Below, in pieces: positions 56,229-64,000 of a stretch of DNA of 64,000 nucleotides. The position numbers were made by a program, and so were the translations under genes. Source of the DNA: G963720475 sp963720475 (lineage in GTDB: Bacteria; Actinomycetota; Thermoleophilia; Solirubrobacterales; Thermoleophilaceae); contig OY970394.1 in NCBI GenBank assembly GCA_963720475.1, forward strand, positions 1,054,001-1,118,000. The letters run 5' to 3'. The stretch's first letter is position 1; the number at the start of each line of letters is the position of its first letter. The notes beneath the pieces are model-generated. The model was not told the DNA's origin and searched no databases. It worked only from the letters and a program-made list of their open reading frames with translations.

Positions 56229-56249
56229 GACGGGGCGTAGGGCCCCGTC
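56229..56249. repeat. Strong inverted repeat in the leader of the small anchored protein
   Basis: GACGGGGC and GCCCCGTC, perfect 8-base arms with the 5-base loop GTAGG. It is the most stable predicted hairpin in the intergenic DNA of the window. Confidence 0.6.
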
Positions 56250-56329
56250 TCATGCCTGGTCACTGGAGCGGGATTGCCGTTTCGCGTGCCCGGGTATGCG
56301 GGTCTGAAGCGCTAGAACGAGTTACCGCC

Positions 56330-57031
56330 ATGCAACGAATCCGCAAACCGCGTTCCCTCGCAGCAGCCGCGCCCCTCGCGGCGGTCGGCTGCGCGCTGGC
56401 GCTCGCCTTTCCCGCGCTTGCCTCGGCCGACGCCAAGGCCGTCATCAAGGACTGCGCCGAGGACGGCTCGATCGACGGCACGTACACGAAGTCGGAGCTC
56501 GAGAAGGCGCGCAAGCAGCTGCCTTCCGACCTCGACGAGTACACCGATTGCCGCGACTCGATCTCCGACGCGATCGCCGGCACGGGCCGCAAGAAGGGCG
56601 ATGACTCGGCCACGTCGTCGAGCACGGGCGTCGGCGGCGGCGGGCTGGGCGGAGGCGGCGTGACGTCGACCGGCGGTGTCCCCGGGCTGACGACCCCGGC
56701 CGACGAGGCGGCGCTCGAGAACCAGAAGAACGGGGCCGAGAAGGGCGGCGCTCCCAGCATCCCGGTCGGCGGCGAAGAGGTGAAGCCGGCAACCGGTCCG
56801 TTCGCCCCCGCAGATGCGATCAACCAGCTCCCACTGCCGGTCCTGCTCGGCTTGATCAGCGTCCTCGCGCTGGGGTCGTGGGCAGGGTTCGTTGCGCTGC
56901 GTCGCCGGCTCTCGCCCGAGGTACTCGCGAAGCTACCCGCGTTCGCGCGCGGTGACGGGGGCGGCTTCGGCCAGATGCGTGACCGCCTCTCTGGCCTCAG
57001 TCGTGGCGCGCTCGGCCGCTTCCGCAGCTAG
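56330..57031 (+). CDS. Secreted, membrane-anchored small protein
   Basis: Intact, 233 aa from ATG 56330. A Sec signal peptide (basic MQRIRKPRSL, hydrophobic AAAAPLAAVGCALALAFPAL, cleavage near ASA-DA). Then a compact helical part with two Cys: KAVIKDCAEDGSIDGTYTKS, ELEKARKQLPSDLDEYTDCR, DSISDAIAG, which could form one disulfide outside the cell. A Gly/Ser/Thr-rich linker (STGVGGGGLGGGGVTSTGGV) leads to a C-terminal membrane helix LPVLLGLISVLALGSWAGFVALRRRL and a basic cytoplasmic tail. I have the impression that similar C-EDG-DG-Y---L--A---LP-D--EY-DC domains occur in other Thermoleophilia genomes, but cannot check. Function unknown; the next gene (O-antigen-ligase-like) overlaps its end. Confidence 0.8.
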   Translation: MQRIRKPRSLAAAAPLAAVGCALALAFPALASADAKAVIKDCAEDGSIDGTYTKSELEKARKQLPSDLDEYTDCRDSISDAIAGTGRKKGDDSATSSSTGVGGGGLGGGGVTSTGGVPGLTTPADEAALENQKNGAEKGGAPSIPVGGEEVKPATGPFAPADAINQLPLPVLLGLISVLALGSWAGFVALRRRLSPEVLAKLPAFARGDGGGFGQMRDRLSGLSRGALGRFRS

Positions 57032-59198
57032 GAGCTACGCGCCCTCAGTCGCGCTCGGCATCGCCCTCGCGGCGGTTGCCTTCGGCGCGCGCGGGGGCTC
57101 CGAGCTCGAGCGCGCGACGATCACCGAGATCTGCCTGATCGCCCTCTCCGGGGTGACGATCGCCGCGTGCGTCGTGATCGGCGGCGGGCCGCGGAAGCTC
57201 TGGGGCGGGGTAACGATCGCGTCCTTCGCGGCCTTCTGCGCGCTGACGGCGGTCTCGCTCCTGTGGTCGATCGTGCCCGAGGCGACGTGGCTGAACACGA
57301 ACCTCGTACTCACCTACCTGTGGGTCCTCGTAGCTGCTGCGGCGGTGGCCCGAGTGTTCCCCTGGGGCTGGCCCGCCGTGATTCGCGGCCTGCTGATCGG
57401 CGCCGCGATCGTCACCGGATACGCCCTCCTCTCGCGCGTGTTCCCCGCCTCGCTCGCCGAGAACGAGGCCTATGCCCGCGTCGGCCAGCCGTTCGGGTAC
57501 TGGAACGGCGTCGGTGGGCTCGCGGCGTTCGCGCTCGTGCCGGCGCTGTGGCTCGGCGCGCGCGAGGCCGGCGCCCGCTGGGCGCGCGCGCTCGCCTATC
57601 CGCTGACGGCCGTGCTCGCGATCGCGCTGATGCTGAGTTACTCCCGCGGCGCGCTCGCCGCGGCGGTCGTCGCGGTCGGCCTGTGGCTGATCTACGTGCC
57701 CCTGAGGATCCGCAGCGCAGGAGTGCTGCTGATCAGCGATCGCCGGAGTCGTGCCGGTGACGGCCTGGGCGCTTGGGCAGGACGCCTTCACGCTCGACGG
57801 CACGACGCTCGCCCAGCGCGAGGACGTCGCGACCGAGTTCGGTCTTTTCGTCGTGTTGACCCTCGGCGTCCTCTACGCGGTCGGTTTCTTCGCTGACCGC
57901 TACCTCGCCGGACGTGAGCTGGCGCCTGCCGCTCGACGGCGCGCGTTGATCGCCACGGCCGCGCTCACCGCGGTGCTCGTTCTCGCCGCGGTGGCAAAGC
58001 TCGCCACCACGCCCGCCGGGATCGACGGGACGATCTCGAACCGCTTCAAGGAGCTCACGAGCGAGACGTCGAACACCCCTGGCGGCCCCGGGCGCCTGAC
58101 CGTGGCCTCGTCTTCGCGCGGGCGCTACTGGCGCCAGGCGGGAAGGATCTTCGAGGAGCACCAAGGCGCTGGGTGCGGGCGCCGGGACCTTTCGCGTCGC
58201 ACGCCTGCGCTACCGCAAGCGACGACCTCGTCGCCGGCCATGCGCACGGCTACGTCGCCCAGACGCTCGCCGACCTCGGGCTCGCGGGTCTCCTGCTCAG
58301 CGTCCTGACTGCGCTCGCGTGGCTCTTCGCCGCGATCCGCACGACCGGCATACGGGCGCTCGGCGGGAGGATCTCGACGCGGCTGCTGCGCGACCCGATG
58401 CCAAAGCCCGACTGGACCAACGAGCGCATCGCGGTCGCTGCGCTGGCGCTGGCCCCGATCGCCTTCGGCCTCCATTCTTTGATCGACTGGACGTGGTTCG
58501 TGCCCGGCGTCGCGGTGGCCGCGCTGCTCGCCGCCGGGTTCGTCGCGGCACGGGGACCGCTCAAGGGCGAGCGCGAGCCCGGGACCGTGCCCCTCGCTCG
58601 AGGGCGCCCGATCCCGCCCGCGCGGGCTGGTTGCGGCGGTTGCGGTGCTGATCGCCTCCGGGCTGCTCGCCTGGGCCGTGTGGCAGCCCGAGCGCGCCGA
58701 CCGCGAGGCGACCGACACCGCCGAGCTGCTCGCCGACGGCAAGCCCAAGGCCGCGATCGCCGCGGCGGAACGCGCCAACGACATCGATCCGCTCACGCTT
58801 CGTCCGCTGCTGCTGCTGGCCTCGGCGCAGCAGGCCGACGGGCGTCCGCTGCAGGCGGAGAAGACGCTCGCCCGCGCCGTCCGCGAGCATCCTGGTGAGC
58901 CACAAGCGTGGCTTCGTCTGGCAGACTTCCAGCTCAAGCAGGGACGTCCGCGCGAGGCAGTCACCACGCTCGCCGCCGTCTTCTACCTGGATCCGCGCAA
59001 CCGGCCCGCGCGGCGTGTGTTCCTCGTCGCACAGGTCGAGCTGCGCAACCAGCAGAAACCGCAACCGACAGCCGGCGCCACACCGACACCGACTCCGCCG
59101 CCCCAGCCGGCACCGGCACCCAAGCCCAAGCCGACACCGACCCCCGCACCGAAGCCGAGTCCCACCCCGCACCGAACTCGAACGACCCAACCCCGTGA
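56979..59198 (+). CDS. O-antigen-ligase/polymerase-like protein with TPR and Pro/Thr tail (frameshifted)
   Basis: About 735 aa after repair. GTG 56979 (MTASLASVVARSAASAARSY), inside the previous gene's end. Helices: VALGIALAAVAFGARGG, AFCALTAVSLLWSIVPEATW, YLWVLVAAAAVARVFPWGWPA, then the ligase-like periplasmic part RVGQPFGYWNGVGGLAAFAL (the GQPFGYWNGVG motif is common in actinobacterial Wzy/WaaL-like proteins), LSYSRGALAAAVVAVGLWLI, after indels near 57740 and 58165 FRVARLRYR, VAGHAHGYVAQTLADLGLAGLLLS (the H-H-YLQ-LA--G equivalent), IAFGLHSLIDWTWFVPGVAV. From 58680 TPR-like helices (ELLADGKPKAAIAAAERAND, PLQAEKTLARAVREHPGEPQ, ADFQLKQGRPREAVTTLAAV), then a PTPTP/KPKP tail. Ends with GTGA overlapping the hydrolase. 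Confidence 0.83.
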
Positions 59199-60874
59199 TC
59201 TCCCTCGAACCCGCCCGCCTGGCAGCACTCGCCTTCGCTGCCGCCGCCTGCGTCCTGGCCGCCGTGCCCGGCAGCGCCGGCGCTTCGATCAACCAGGAGT
59301 CGATCGTCATGGACGACAACGAGCTCGTCTACGGCAGCGCCGACAGCGTTGACACCCGGATGGCGGAGATGAAGGCGCTCGGCGCCGACACCGTGCGCGT
59401 GTCGGTCTTCTGGCGCCTGGTAGCCCCCTCGCCCGACTCGAAGGACCGGCCCTCGTTCGGGGAGGCGGGTCCGGCGAGCCCCGCGGGCTACCCCGCCTCG
59501 CGCTGGGAGCGCTATGACCGCGTCGTTGCGGCGGGGCGCAAGCACGGGATGCGCGTCCTCTTCAACATCACCTCGCCGGTGCCGACCTGGGCGGCGGGGA
59601 AGGCAGACGACGACCTGCGCGCAGACGTCCACGACCCGAACGCCGACGACTTCAAGAACTTCGTCACCGCGGTCGGCCGCCGCTACTCCGGCACCTACGC
59701 GAAGGAGACCGCGCCCAGGAAGCAGCCCGGCCTGTTCGAACCCCCGCCGGGGCCCGACCCCCCGGCGGAGATCATTCCCAAGGTCGATTACTGGTCGATC
59801 TGGAACGAGCCGAACTTCCCGAGTTGGCTCGGTCCTCAGCGCCGGCCCAAGTCGAGCAGGAAGATCCCGCCGGCGGAATCTGCACGCCTCTACCGCAAGC
59901 TTGCCGACGCGGCGTGGGGCGGGCTCGTGGACTCGGGCCACGGCGCCGACCAGATCCTGATCGGCGAGACCGCCCCGCGCGGGTTCAGGCGGCGCGAGCC
60001 GCAGTTCGCCGTCCGGCCGCTCGAGTTCGTCCGCGATCTCTACTGTCTCGACTCCAAGCGCCGCTTCTACACCGGCTTCGACGCCGAGCGCCGTGGCTGC
60101 CCGGTCGAGCACGCCGCGCGCTCGCGCTTCGTCGCCGACCACCCTGTGCTTTTCCGCGCGAGCGGCTTCGCCCACCATCCCTACTACCTCGACGGACCGC
60201 CCGATGCGAGCGACATCGACGCCGACAACGCCCCGCTGGGCGACATTCAGCGCCTGATCAACACGCTCGACAGCGCTCAGCGGGTCTGGCGCCAGGGCAA
60301 GCGCTTCCGCGTCTTCATCACCGAGTTCGGCTATCAGACCGATCCGCCCGACCCCGTGATCGGGGTCTCGTGGGCGCGCCAGGCGGCCTACCTCAACCGC
60401 GCCGACCACATCGCGCTACGCAACCCCCGGATCGCTTCGGTCGCGCAGTTCCTGCTCGTCGACGACGGACCGCGCAACGAGTTCGCCGCCAACGACCCGC
60501 GCCACTTCGGCAACTTCCAGTCGGGGCTGATGACGATCGAGGGCAAGCGCAAGAACGCCTACAGCGCCTACCAGCACCCGATCGACGTCTGGCCTCCGCG
60601 CCAGGCCGCCGGGCAGCAGCTGACCGTCTTCGCCCAGAACCGGGCGGCGCCGAACGGCGCGGCGCTCGTCGCCGACCTGCAGTTCAGCTCGTCCTCGGGT
60701 TCGGGCTTCAAGTCGGTCGCGCGTCAGAACGTGTCGAACATCCGCGGGGTGGCGCTCTTCAACGTCCCGGCTCGCCGCGGCGGCACGTTCCGCGTCGTCT
60801 GGAGCGGCGGCGGGGCGAAGACCATCCGCACGCGCTCGGCGAAGGTCTCGGTCTCCCGCCGGGCCTCCCGCTAG
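59195..60874 (+). CDS. Secreted clan-A glycoside hydrolase (GH5/GH39-like)
   Basis: Intact, 559 aa from GTG 59195. Signal peptide LAALAFAAAACVLAAVPGSAGA, then ALGADTVRVSVFWRLVAPSP, RYDRVVAAGRKHGMRVLFNI, TSPVPTWAAGKADDDLRADV, DDFKNFVTAVGRRYSGTYAK, VDYWSIWNEPNFPSWLGPQR with acid/base Glu at residue 205, ADQILIGETAPRGFRRREPQ, SGFAHHPYYLDGPPDASDID, FRVFITEFGYQTDPPDPVIG with nucleophile Glu at residue 377, AAYLNRADHIALRNPRIASV, FQSGLMTIEGKRKNAYSAYQ. Both catalytic Glu lie where a (beta/alpha)8 clan-A barrel needs them. A small beta-rich domain (about residues 470-555) follows. It may trim or transfer the glycan made by this locus. The substrate is unknown. Coupled to the ligase-like gene. Confidence 0.88.
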   Translation: MISLEPARLAALAFAAAACVLAAVPGSAGASINQESIVMDDNELVYGSADSVDTRMAEMKALGADTVRVSVFWRLVAPSPDSKDRPSFGEAGPASPAGYPASRWERYDRVVAAGRKHGMRVLFNITSPVPTWAAGKADDDLRADVHDPNADDFKNFVTAVGRRYSGTYAKETAPRKQPGLFEPPPGPDPPAEIIPKVDYWSIWNEPNFPSWLGPQRRPKSSRKIPPAESARLYRKLADAAWGGLVDSGHGADQILIGETAPRGFRRREPQFAVRPLEFVRDLYCLDSKRRFYTGFDAERRGCPVEHAARSRFVADHPVLFRASGFAHHPYYLDGPPDASDIDADNAPLGDIQRLINTLDSAQRVWRQGKRFRVFITEFGYQTDPPDPVIGVSWARQAAYLNRADHIALRNPRIASVAQFLLVDDGPRNEFAANDPRHFGNFQSGLMTIEGKRKNAYSAYQHPIDVWPPRQAAGQQLTVFAQNRAAPNGAALVADLQFSSSSGSGFKSVARQNVSNIRGVALFNVPARRGGTFRVVWSGGGAKTIRTRSAKVSVSRRASR

Positions 60875-60898
60875 CCCCGCTGCCGGCGCGCTAGCGGG
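60867..60898. terminator. Bidirectional inverted repeat holding both stop codons
   Basis: CCCGCTAGC (60867-60875) and GCTAGCGGG (60890-60898), perfect nine-base arms around a 14-base loop. Each arm contains the TAG of one of the two convergent genes. The stem is strong enough to act as a terminator in both directions, though without a T-run. Confidence 0.6.
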
Positions 60899-62139
60899 TC
60901 GCGCGCTCGGCCGGCCGGGCGGCCGCCCGCTCGAGCTCGTCGAGGCGGTCAACCGGCAGGTGGCCATGGCGCGAGCTCTCGGAGATCTCGAGCAGCAGCT
61001 GCTCGTACGAGCTCGCGACCGCGTCCCACGAATAAAGCCGCGCCCGCTCGCGCGCCCGCTCGCGGTAGGACTCGACGAGGTCGGGGTCGGTGATCAGGTG
61101 CTCGAGCCGCTCCGTCAGACTCGGGAACGCCGCGCTCGCCGGAGAAGTACACGCCCGCCTCGCCGACCGTCTCGGCGTTCGGCTCGTAGTCGTTGACGAG
61201 CACGCAGTTCCCCGCGACGAGCGCCTCCAGGATCACAGGGTGGGTGCCGCCGACCTCCGTCGGCGCGCAGAAGAGGTACGCGTTCCGCTGCAGCTCCCAG
61301 TAGCCGCGCCCGAAGACGTAGCCGGGGAAGATCACGCGCGGGTCGGCCGCCCGGCGGACGACCGAGATGTACTCCGAGGCGTATGGCGCGCCGCCGATGA
61401 TCGCGAGCTTCATCCCGTTCGTCACCTTCGAGTCGATCCGGGCCCAGGCCTCGACGAGCAGGTGGGGATTGTTCTCGGGCTCGAGCCGTCCGACGAAGAG
61501 GACGTAGCGCCGCGGCTCGAGGCCGAGCCGTTCCAGCGTTTGCGTGCCCGTTTCGGGCGGCGCCTCGGCGCCGTAGGGGACGACGCCGATCGAGCGCCCG
61601 AAGCGTTGCTGGTAAATGTGCGCGACGGCGTTCGAGTCCGTCATCGCGCGCGTCGCCATCCGCGGGGCAAGACGCTCGGCGATCCGCAGGTAGCCCTTCG
61701 CGAGCCGGTTCCACTTGCCGCGGTTGGAGTCGAGCCCGTCCACGTTGATCAGGGTCGGAATGCCGCGCGCCTTCGTGATCAGGCATAGCGGACTGTTGCC
61801 GGCGATGAAGAAGAGCGCGACGTCGGGCTTGAGGCGGAACGCTGCGTGGAGGCTCGCGAGCAGCGTGTGGACGAAGGTGTCGAGGTACTTGTTGCGGATC
61901 GTCGGCAGGTGCGCGAGCTCGGCTCCCTTCCACTTCTCGAGCCGGCGGTCCACGACGTGCGGCCGGCAGTAGACCGTCACCCGGTGCCCGCGCGCGGTCA
62001 ACCGGCTCGAGATCTGCTCGACGGCGGTCTCGAAGCCGCTGTAGGAGGCGGGGATTCCGCGGGTGCCGAGGATCGCGATGTTGAGCGCCCGGTCGGCGCC
62101 GATCTGGTCCAGCTTGGCTTCGAGCTCGCTAGTCGCCAC
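60891..62139 (-). CDS. DUF1972-type GT4 rhamnosyltransferase-like
   Basis: About 415 aa from GTG 62139, overlapping the end of the GT4 before it. LNIAILGTRGIPASYSGFET, AVEQISSRLTARGHRVTVYC (RGIPA-YSGFET-VE marks the DUF1972 N-domain), KYLDTFVHTLLASLHAAFRL, PDVALFFIAGNSPLCLITKA, TLINVDGLDSNRGKWNRLAK, AMTDSNAVAHIYQQRFGRS, YVLFVGRLEPENNPHLLVEA, KLAIIGGAPYASEYISVVRR, VIFPGYVFGRGYWELQRNAY, LFCAPTEVGGTHPVILEALV (T-VGGTHP--LEAL). This domain pair is common in rhamnosyltransferases that start rhamnan or repeat-unit synthesis. One extra base near 61135 hides the last 80 residues, which read LEHLITDPDLVE, YSWDAVASSYEQLLLEISES, up to TAG at 60891. Confidence 0.92.
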
Positions 62140-63178
62140 TCACGGCCAGGGTATAGGCGCGCTCGTGTCCGGCGGCGCTGGCCTCCCACGAGAAGCCGGC
62201 GGCGCGTTCGCGTCCGCGGGCGGCGAGCTGCTCGCGCAGCTCGGGCTCGTGCTCGATCCGCGCAAGCGCCGCGGGCAGCGCCGTCGGTTCGACGAGCAGC
62301 GCCGCATCCGCGCAGACCTCGGCCACGCCCGCGTTCCTGACCGCCACGACCGGCGTTCCGGCCGCCATCGCCTCGAGCAGCGTGAGGCCGAAGCCCTCGG
62401 CGCGCGACGGGTGGACGAGCGCTGCCGCACCGTTGTAGAGCGCGGCCAAATGCGGCGGGCTCGGCTCGGGCTCACCCTCGACTCCAACGTCGCGCCCCGC
62501 AAGGGCGGCGGACGAGCCGGCGAGCACGAGCGCGAGCGGCGCTTCGGCCTGTGCGCGGTAGTCGCGGTAAGCCGCGAGGAGATTGCCGAGTCCCTTACGC
62601 GGCTCGGCGTCGCCGACGTAGAGCAGGAACGGCTCACGGGCGGACGCGGCCACGACCTCCGGCAGGGCCTGTCCCGGTCCATGCGGGACGACAACCACAC
62701 GCTCCGGCGGCGCTTCCAGGAGCTCGATCGCGTCGGCCGCGGTTGCCTCCGACACGCACACGACCGCCCCGGCCGCAGCGGTCGCGCGCCGGTGCGCGCG
62801 CCGGGCGTGCGCGCGCCAGGCGGGATCGAACGCCTCCGGGTGGCGCTCGAACGCGACGTCGTGGACCGTCACGACCTGCGCGCAACGCGTGAGCCGGGCA
62901 TGGGCCGGCAACGGGTGATGGATGACGTCGGCGCCGGCTGCGCGCGCGGCACGCGGGAGGGTGAGCTGGACCCAGACGGCGTCCAGCAGGGCGTTGAGAG
63001 CGCTTCGGAGCGCGTTGCGCCGCCCTTCAGCGCCGCCTGGCCGCGGCCGCCTCCGCGCCGGCGGCTCGACCACATCAACGTTTCCCCGCGCGCGCAGCGC
63101 CTCGACGACCCCCTCGATATAGACCGCTGTCCCCGACGGCCCGCGGGCGGCAAAGCTCGTGTCGATCAGGACGCGCAC
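62129..63178 (-). CDS. GT4-type glycosyltransferase
   Basis: Intact, 349 aa from GTG 63178. MRVLIDTSFAARGPSGTAVY (GPSGTAVY donor loop), IEGVVEALRARGNVDVVEPP, AVWVQLTLPRAARAAGADVI, HHPLPAHARLTRCAQVVTVH, DVAFERHPEAFDPAWRAHAR, GAVVCVSEATAADAIELLEA, RVVVVPHGPGQALPEVVAAS, FLLYVGDAEPRKGLGNLLAA, LALVLAGSSAALAGRDVGVE, LYNGAAALVHPSRAEGFGLT, LLEAMAAGTPVVAVRNAGVA. HDVAF-R-PE-F and EGFGLT-LEAMA-G-PV are usual in mannosyl/rhamnosyltransferases of this branch. The start is ten bases after the methyltransferase stop. Confidence 0.95.
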   Translation of the reverse strand: MRVLIDTSFAARGPSGTAVYIEGVVEALRARGNVDVVEPPARRRPRPGGAEGRRNALRSALNALLDAVWVQLTLPRAARAAGADVIHHPLPAHARLTRCAQVVTVHDVAFERHPEAFDPAWRAHARRAHRRATAAAGAVVCVSEATAADAIELLEAPPERVVVVPHGPGQALPEVVAASAREPFLLYVGDAEPRKGLGNLLAAYRDYRAQAEAPLALVLAGSSAALAGRDVGVEGEPEPSPPHLAALYNGAAALVHPSRAEGFGLTLLEAMAAGTPVVAVRNAGVAEVCADAALLVEPTALPAALARIEHEPELREQLAARGRERAAGFSWEASAAGHERAYTLAVSGD

Positions 63179-63188
63179 CGCGTGGCTT

Positions 63189-63767
63189 CTACCGGCTTGC
63201 GCTCGCGAACAGCGTCCCGCCCGCGCGCTCGAGCGACACCACACGGAAGCCGTGCGCCTCGAGCACTGCGCGTAGCGAGCGCGGCGTGTAGAAGCGGAGG
63301 TGGGGGGAGAGCGGGTCGAAGCCGCGCTCGAATCCGCGCAACCCGAGCGAAACCGCGGTCAGGCGGCCGTGTGCCGGCGTCGTCACCGCCAGCAGCCCGC
63401 CGGGACGCAGCACGCGGCGCGCCTCCGAGAGGAAGAGCTGCGTGTCGCGCACGTGCTCAACCGTCTCCGCGCAGAGGACGAGGTCGAACTCGCCGTCGCC
63501 GAAGGGGAGGGGGGCGTCTGGCTCCAGCTCGACCGTCTCCGTCTCCTCCAGTCGCGCGCGGGCTCGCCCCAGCGCCACGGCCGACACGTCGGCGGCGACC
63601 GAGCGCTCCGCCTGGAGGCGCTCGGTCAACCGCCCGTCGCCGCAGCCGAGATCGAGCGCGTCGCGGGCGCGCGGCAGCGAGGCGACGAAGCGCGCGAGGC
63701 GCTCAGGCGGCGGCCCTGGATCGGCGGGGACGAGCTCCCACAGCTCGTCGTCGTAGCGGCTCGGCAT
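63189..63767 (-). CDS. SAM-dependent methyltransferase
   Basis: Intact, 192 aa from ATG 63767 (MPSRYDDELWELVPADPGPP). The frame is open further upstream but without coding character. ALDLGCGDGRLTERLQAERS (SAM loop), VAADVSAVALGRARARLEET, APLPFGDGEFDLVLCAETVE, HVRDTQLFLSEARRVLRPGG, LLAVTTPAHGRLTAVSLGLR, FERGFDPLSPHLRFYTPRSL. A short methyltransferase family 11 protein, whose FDPLSPHLRFYT segment occurs in glycan-linked methyltransferases. It diverges from the last gene over 16 bases; degenerate -10-like CATGAT and CATGCT lie in that gap. Confidence 0.93.
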   Translation of the reverse strand: MPSRYDDELWELVPADPGPPPERLARFVASLPRARDALDLGCGDGRLTERLQAERSVAADVSAVALGRARARLEETETVELEPDAPLPFGDGEFDLVLCAETVEHVRDTQLFLSEARRVLRPGGLLAVTTPAHGRLTAVSLGLRGFERGFDPLSPHLRFYTPRSLRAVLEAHGFRVVSLERAGGTLFASASR

Positions 63768-63783
63768 GTCAGCATGATCCGCG

Positions 63784-64000
63784 ATGGAGCGTCCCTCGGC
63801 CACGCTCGTGGTCCCTTTCGCGGGCTCGCCGGGCGAGCTCGAGGCTGTCGCGCGCCGCTTCGGGGAGGTCCGCCGCGCCGAGACGGACGAGCTCGTCATC
63901 GTCGACAACTCGCCTCAACCCGCCGGGGAGCCCGCCGTGGACGGGGTGCGGATCGTGCGCGACGCGGCCGTGCACGCCCCGGGTTATGCGCGCAACGCCG
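63784..64000 (+). CDS. GT2 family glycosyltransferase, 3' partial
   Basis: The first 72 codons of a GT2 protein, cut by the window end. From ATG 63784: MERPSATLVVPFAGSPGELE, RRAETDELVIVDNSPQPAGE, VDGVRIVRDAAVHAPGYARN. The VIVDNS and A-GYARN segments are the first two GT2 landmarks (nucleotide-binding strand and ARN). Confidence 0.85.
   Translation, partial: MERPSATLVVPFAGSPGELEAVARRFGEVRRAETDELVIVDNSPQPAGEPAVDGVRIVRDAAVHAPGYARNA

Larger units (their letters stand above)
56119..56329. other. 211-base region with three inverted repeats before the small anchored protein
   Basis: No gene seen. A GCGCCC-GCG-GGGCGC hairpin (56119-56133) follows the stop of the acidic protein and may terminate it. 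GGTCT-GCTTT-AGACC lies at 56158-56172, and a perfect 8-base stem GACGGGGC-GTAGG-GCCCCGTC at 56229-56249. The last lies about 80 bases before the ATG of the next gene, where it could shape a leader RNA. No ribosome binding site is obvious directly before ATG 56330. Confidence 0.55.

Noticed and set aside
56158..56329. c-di-GMP (GEMM) or similar riboswitch in the 211-base leader
   Set aside because: Only a short piece (56266-56279, GAGCGGGATTGCCG) recalls the 3' part of the GEMM-I core; the GAAA tetraloop and receptor and the GCAAA elements are missing.

Overview
The window is one very GC-rich stretch (third codon positions are almost all G or C) packed with glycan-assembly genes. Codon use, frequent GTG/TTG starts, starts without a Shine-Dalgarno and a type III glutamine synthetase suggest a high-GC actinobacterium. 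The class Thermoleophilia (Solirubrobacterales/Gaiellales) is my best guess, by inference only. No rRNA, tRNA, CRISPR array, transposase or phage gene is visible. I count 60 protein genes with almost no spare DNA; the longest gene-free stretches are about 229, 211 and 145 bases. About half of the genes carry one or more single-base indels (mostly an extra G or C), densest in 1-7500. They look like sequence errors because the reading frame resumes the same protein family after each one, so many gene calls are reconstructions across frames.

Layout. 1-7237 (+): a nonulosonic-acid-like cassette: SpsF-type cytidylyltransferase, Gfo/Idh oxidoreductase, DegT aminotransferase, SDR, WecD-like acetyltransferase, NeuB-family synthase with SAF domain and a LIC12162-like protein. 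7246-8159 (+): a methyltransferase. 8172-17654 (-): a translationally coupled operon: GT2, SDR, sugar nucleotidyltransferase, SDR, HisC-like aminotransferase, two methyltransferases, NeuA-like cytidylyltransferase, 2-hydroxyacid dehydrogenase, SDR and HAD phosphatase. 17653-23024 (+): GT4, methyltransferase, a large LIC13510-like protein and a Wzx-type flippase. 23007-31912: methyltransferase, seven glycosyltransferases of several folds, a DUF2304 protein. 31909-34028 (-): Wzm/Wzt ABC exporter with a carbohydrate-binding Wzt tail. 34071-46429: methyltransferase, three-gene membrane block (DUF2142, small membrane protein, GT39), three more transferases, an LhgO-like oxidase, a Fcl-like SDR, a nucleotide-sugar dehydrogenase and a HAD phosphatase. 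46659-48809: glutamine synthetase III. 48865-52669: SDR, GDP-mannose dehydratase, GDP-6-deoxymannose reductase and a methyltransferase. 52718-64000: GT4, GT2, an acidic-tract DUF707-like protein, a secreted/anchored small protein, an O-antigen-ligase-like protein with TPR and Pro/Thr tail, a secreted clan-A glycoside hydrolase, two GT4, a methyltransferase and the start of a GT2.

Together these could make activated sugars (a NulO-like acid, GDP-rhamnose or GDP-fucose type sugars, a uronic acid, other amino sugars), assemble and methylate a complex heteropolysaccharide, export it by an ABC and/or a flippase route, and ligate or trim it outside. The most distinctive items are the split NulO-like cassettes, the LIC12162-like/LIC13510-like pair, an acidic-tract DUF707-like protein with a fresh 30-base tandem duplication, and a repeated TANNNT element 6-10 bases before start codons that implies many leaderless transcripts, in two places as overlapping divergent elements.
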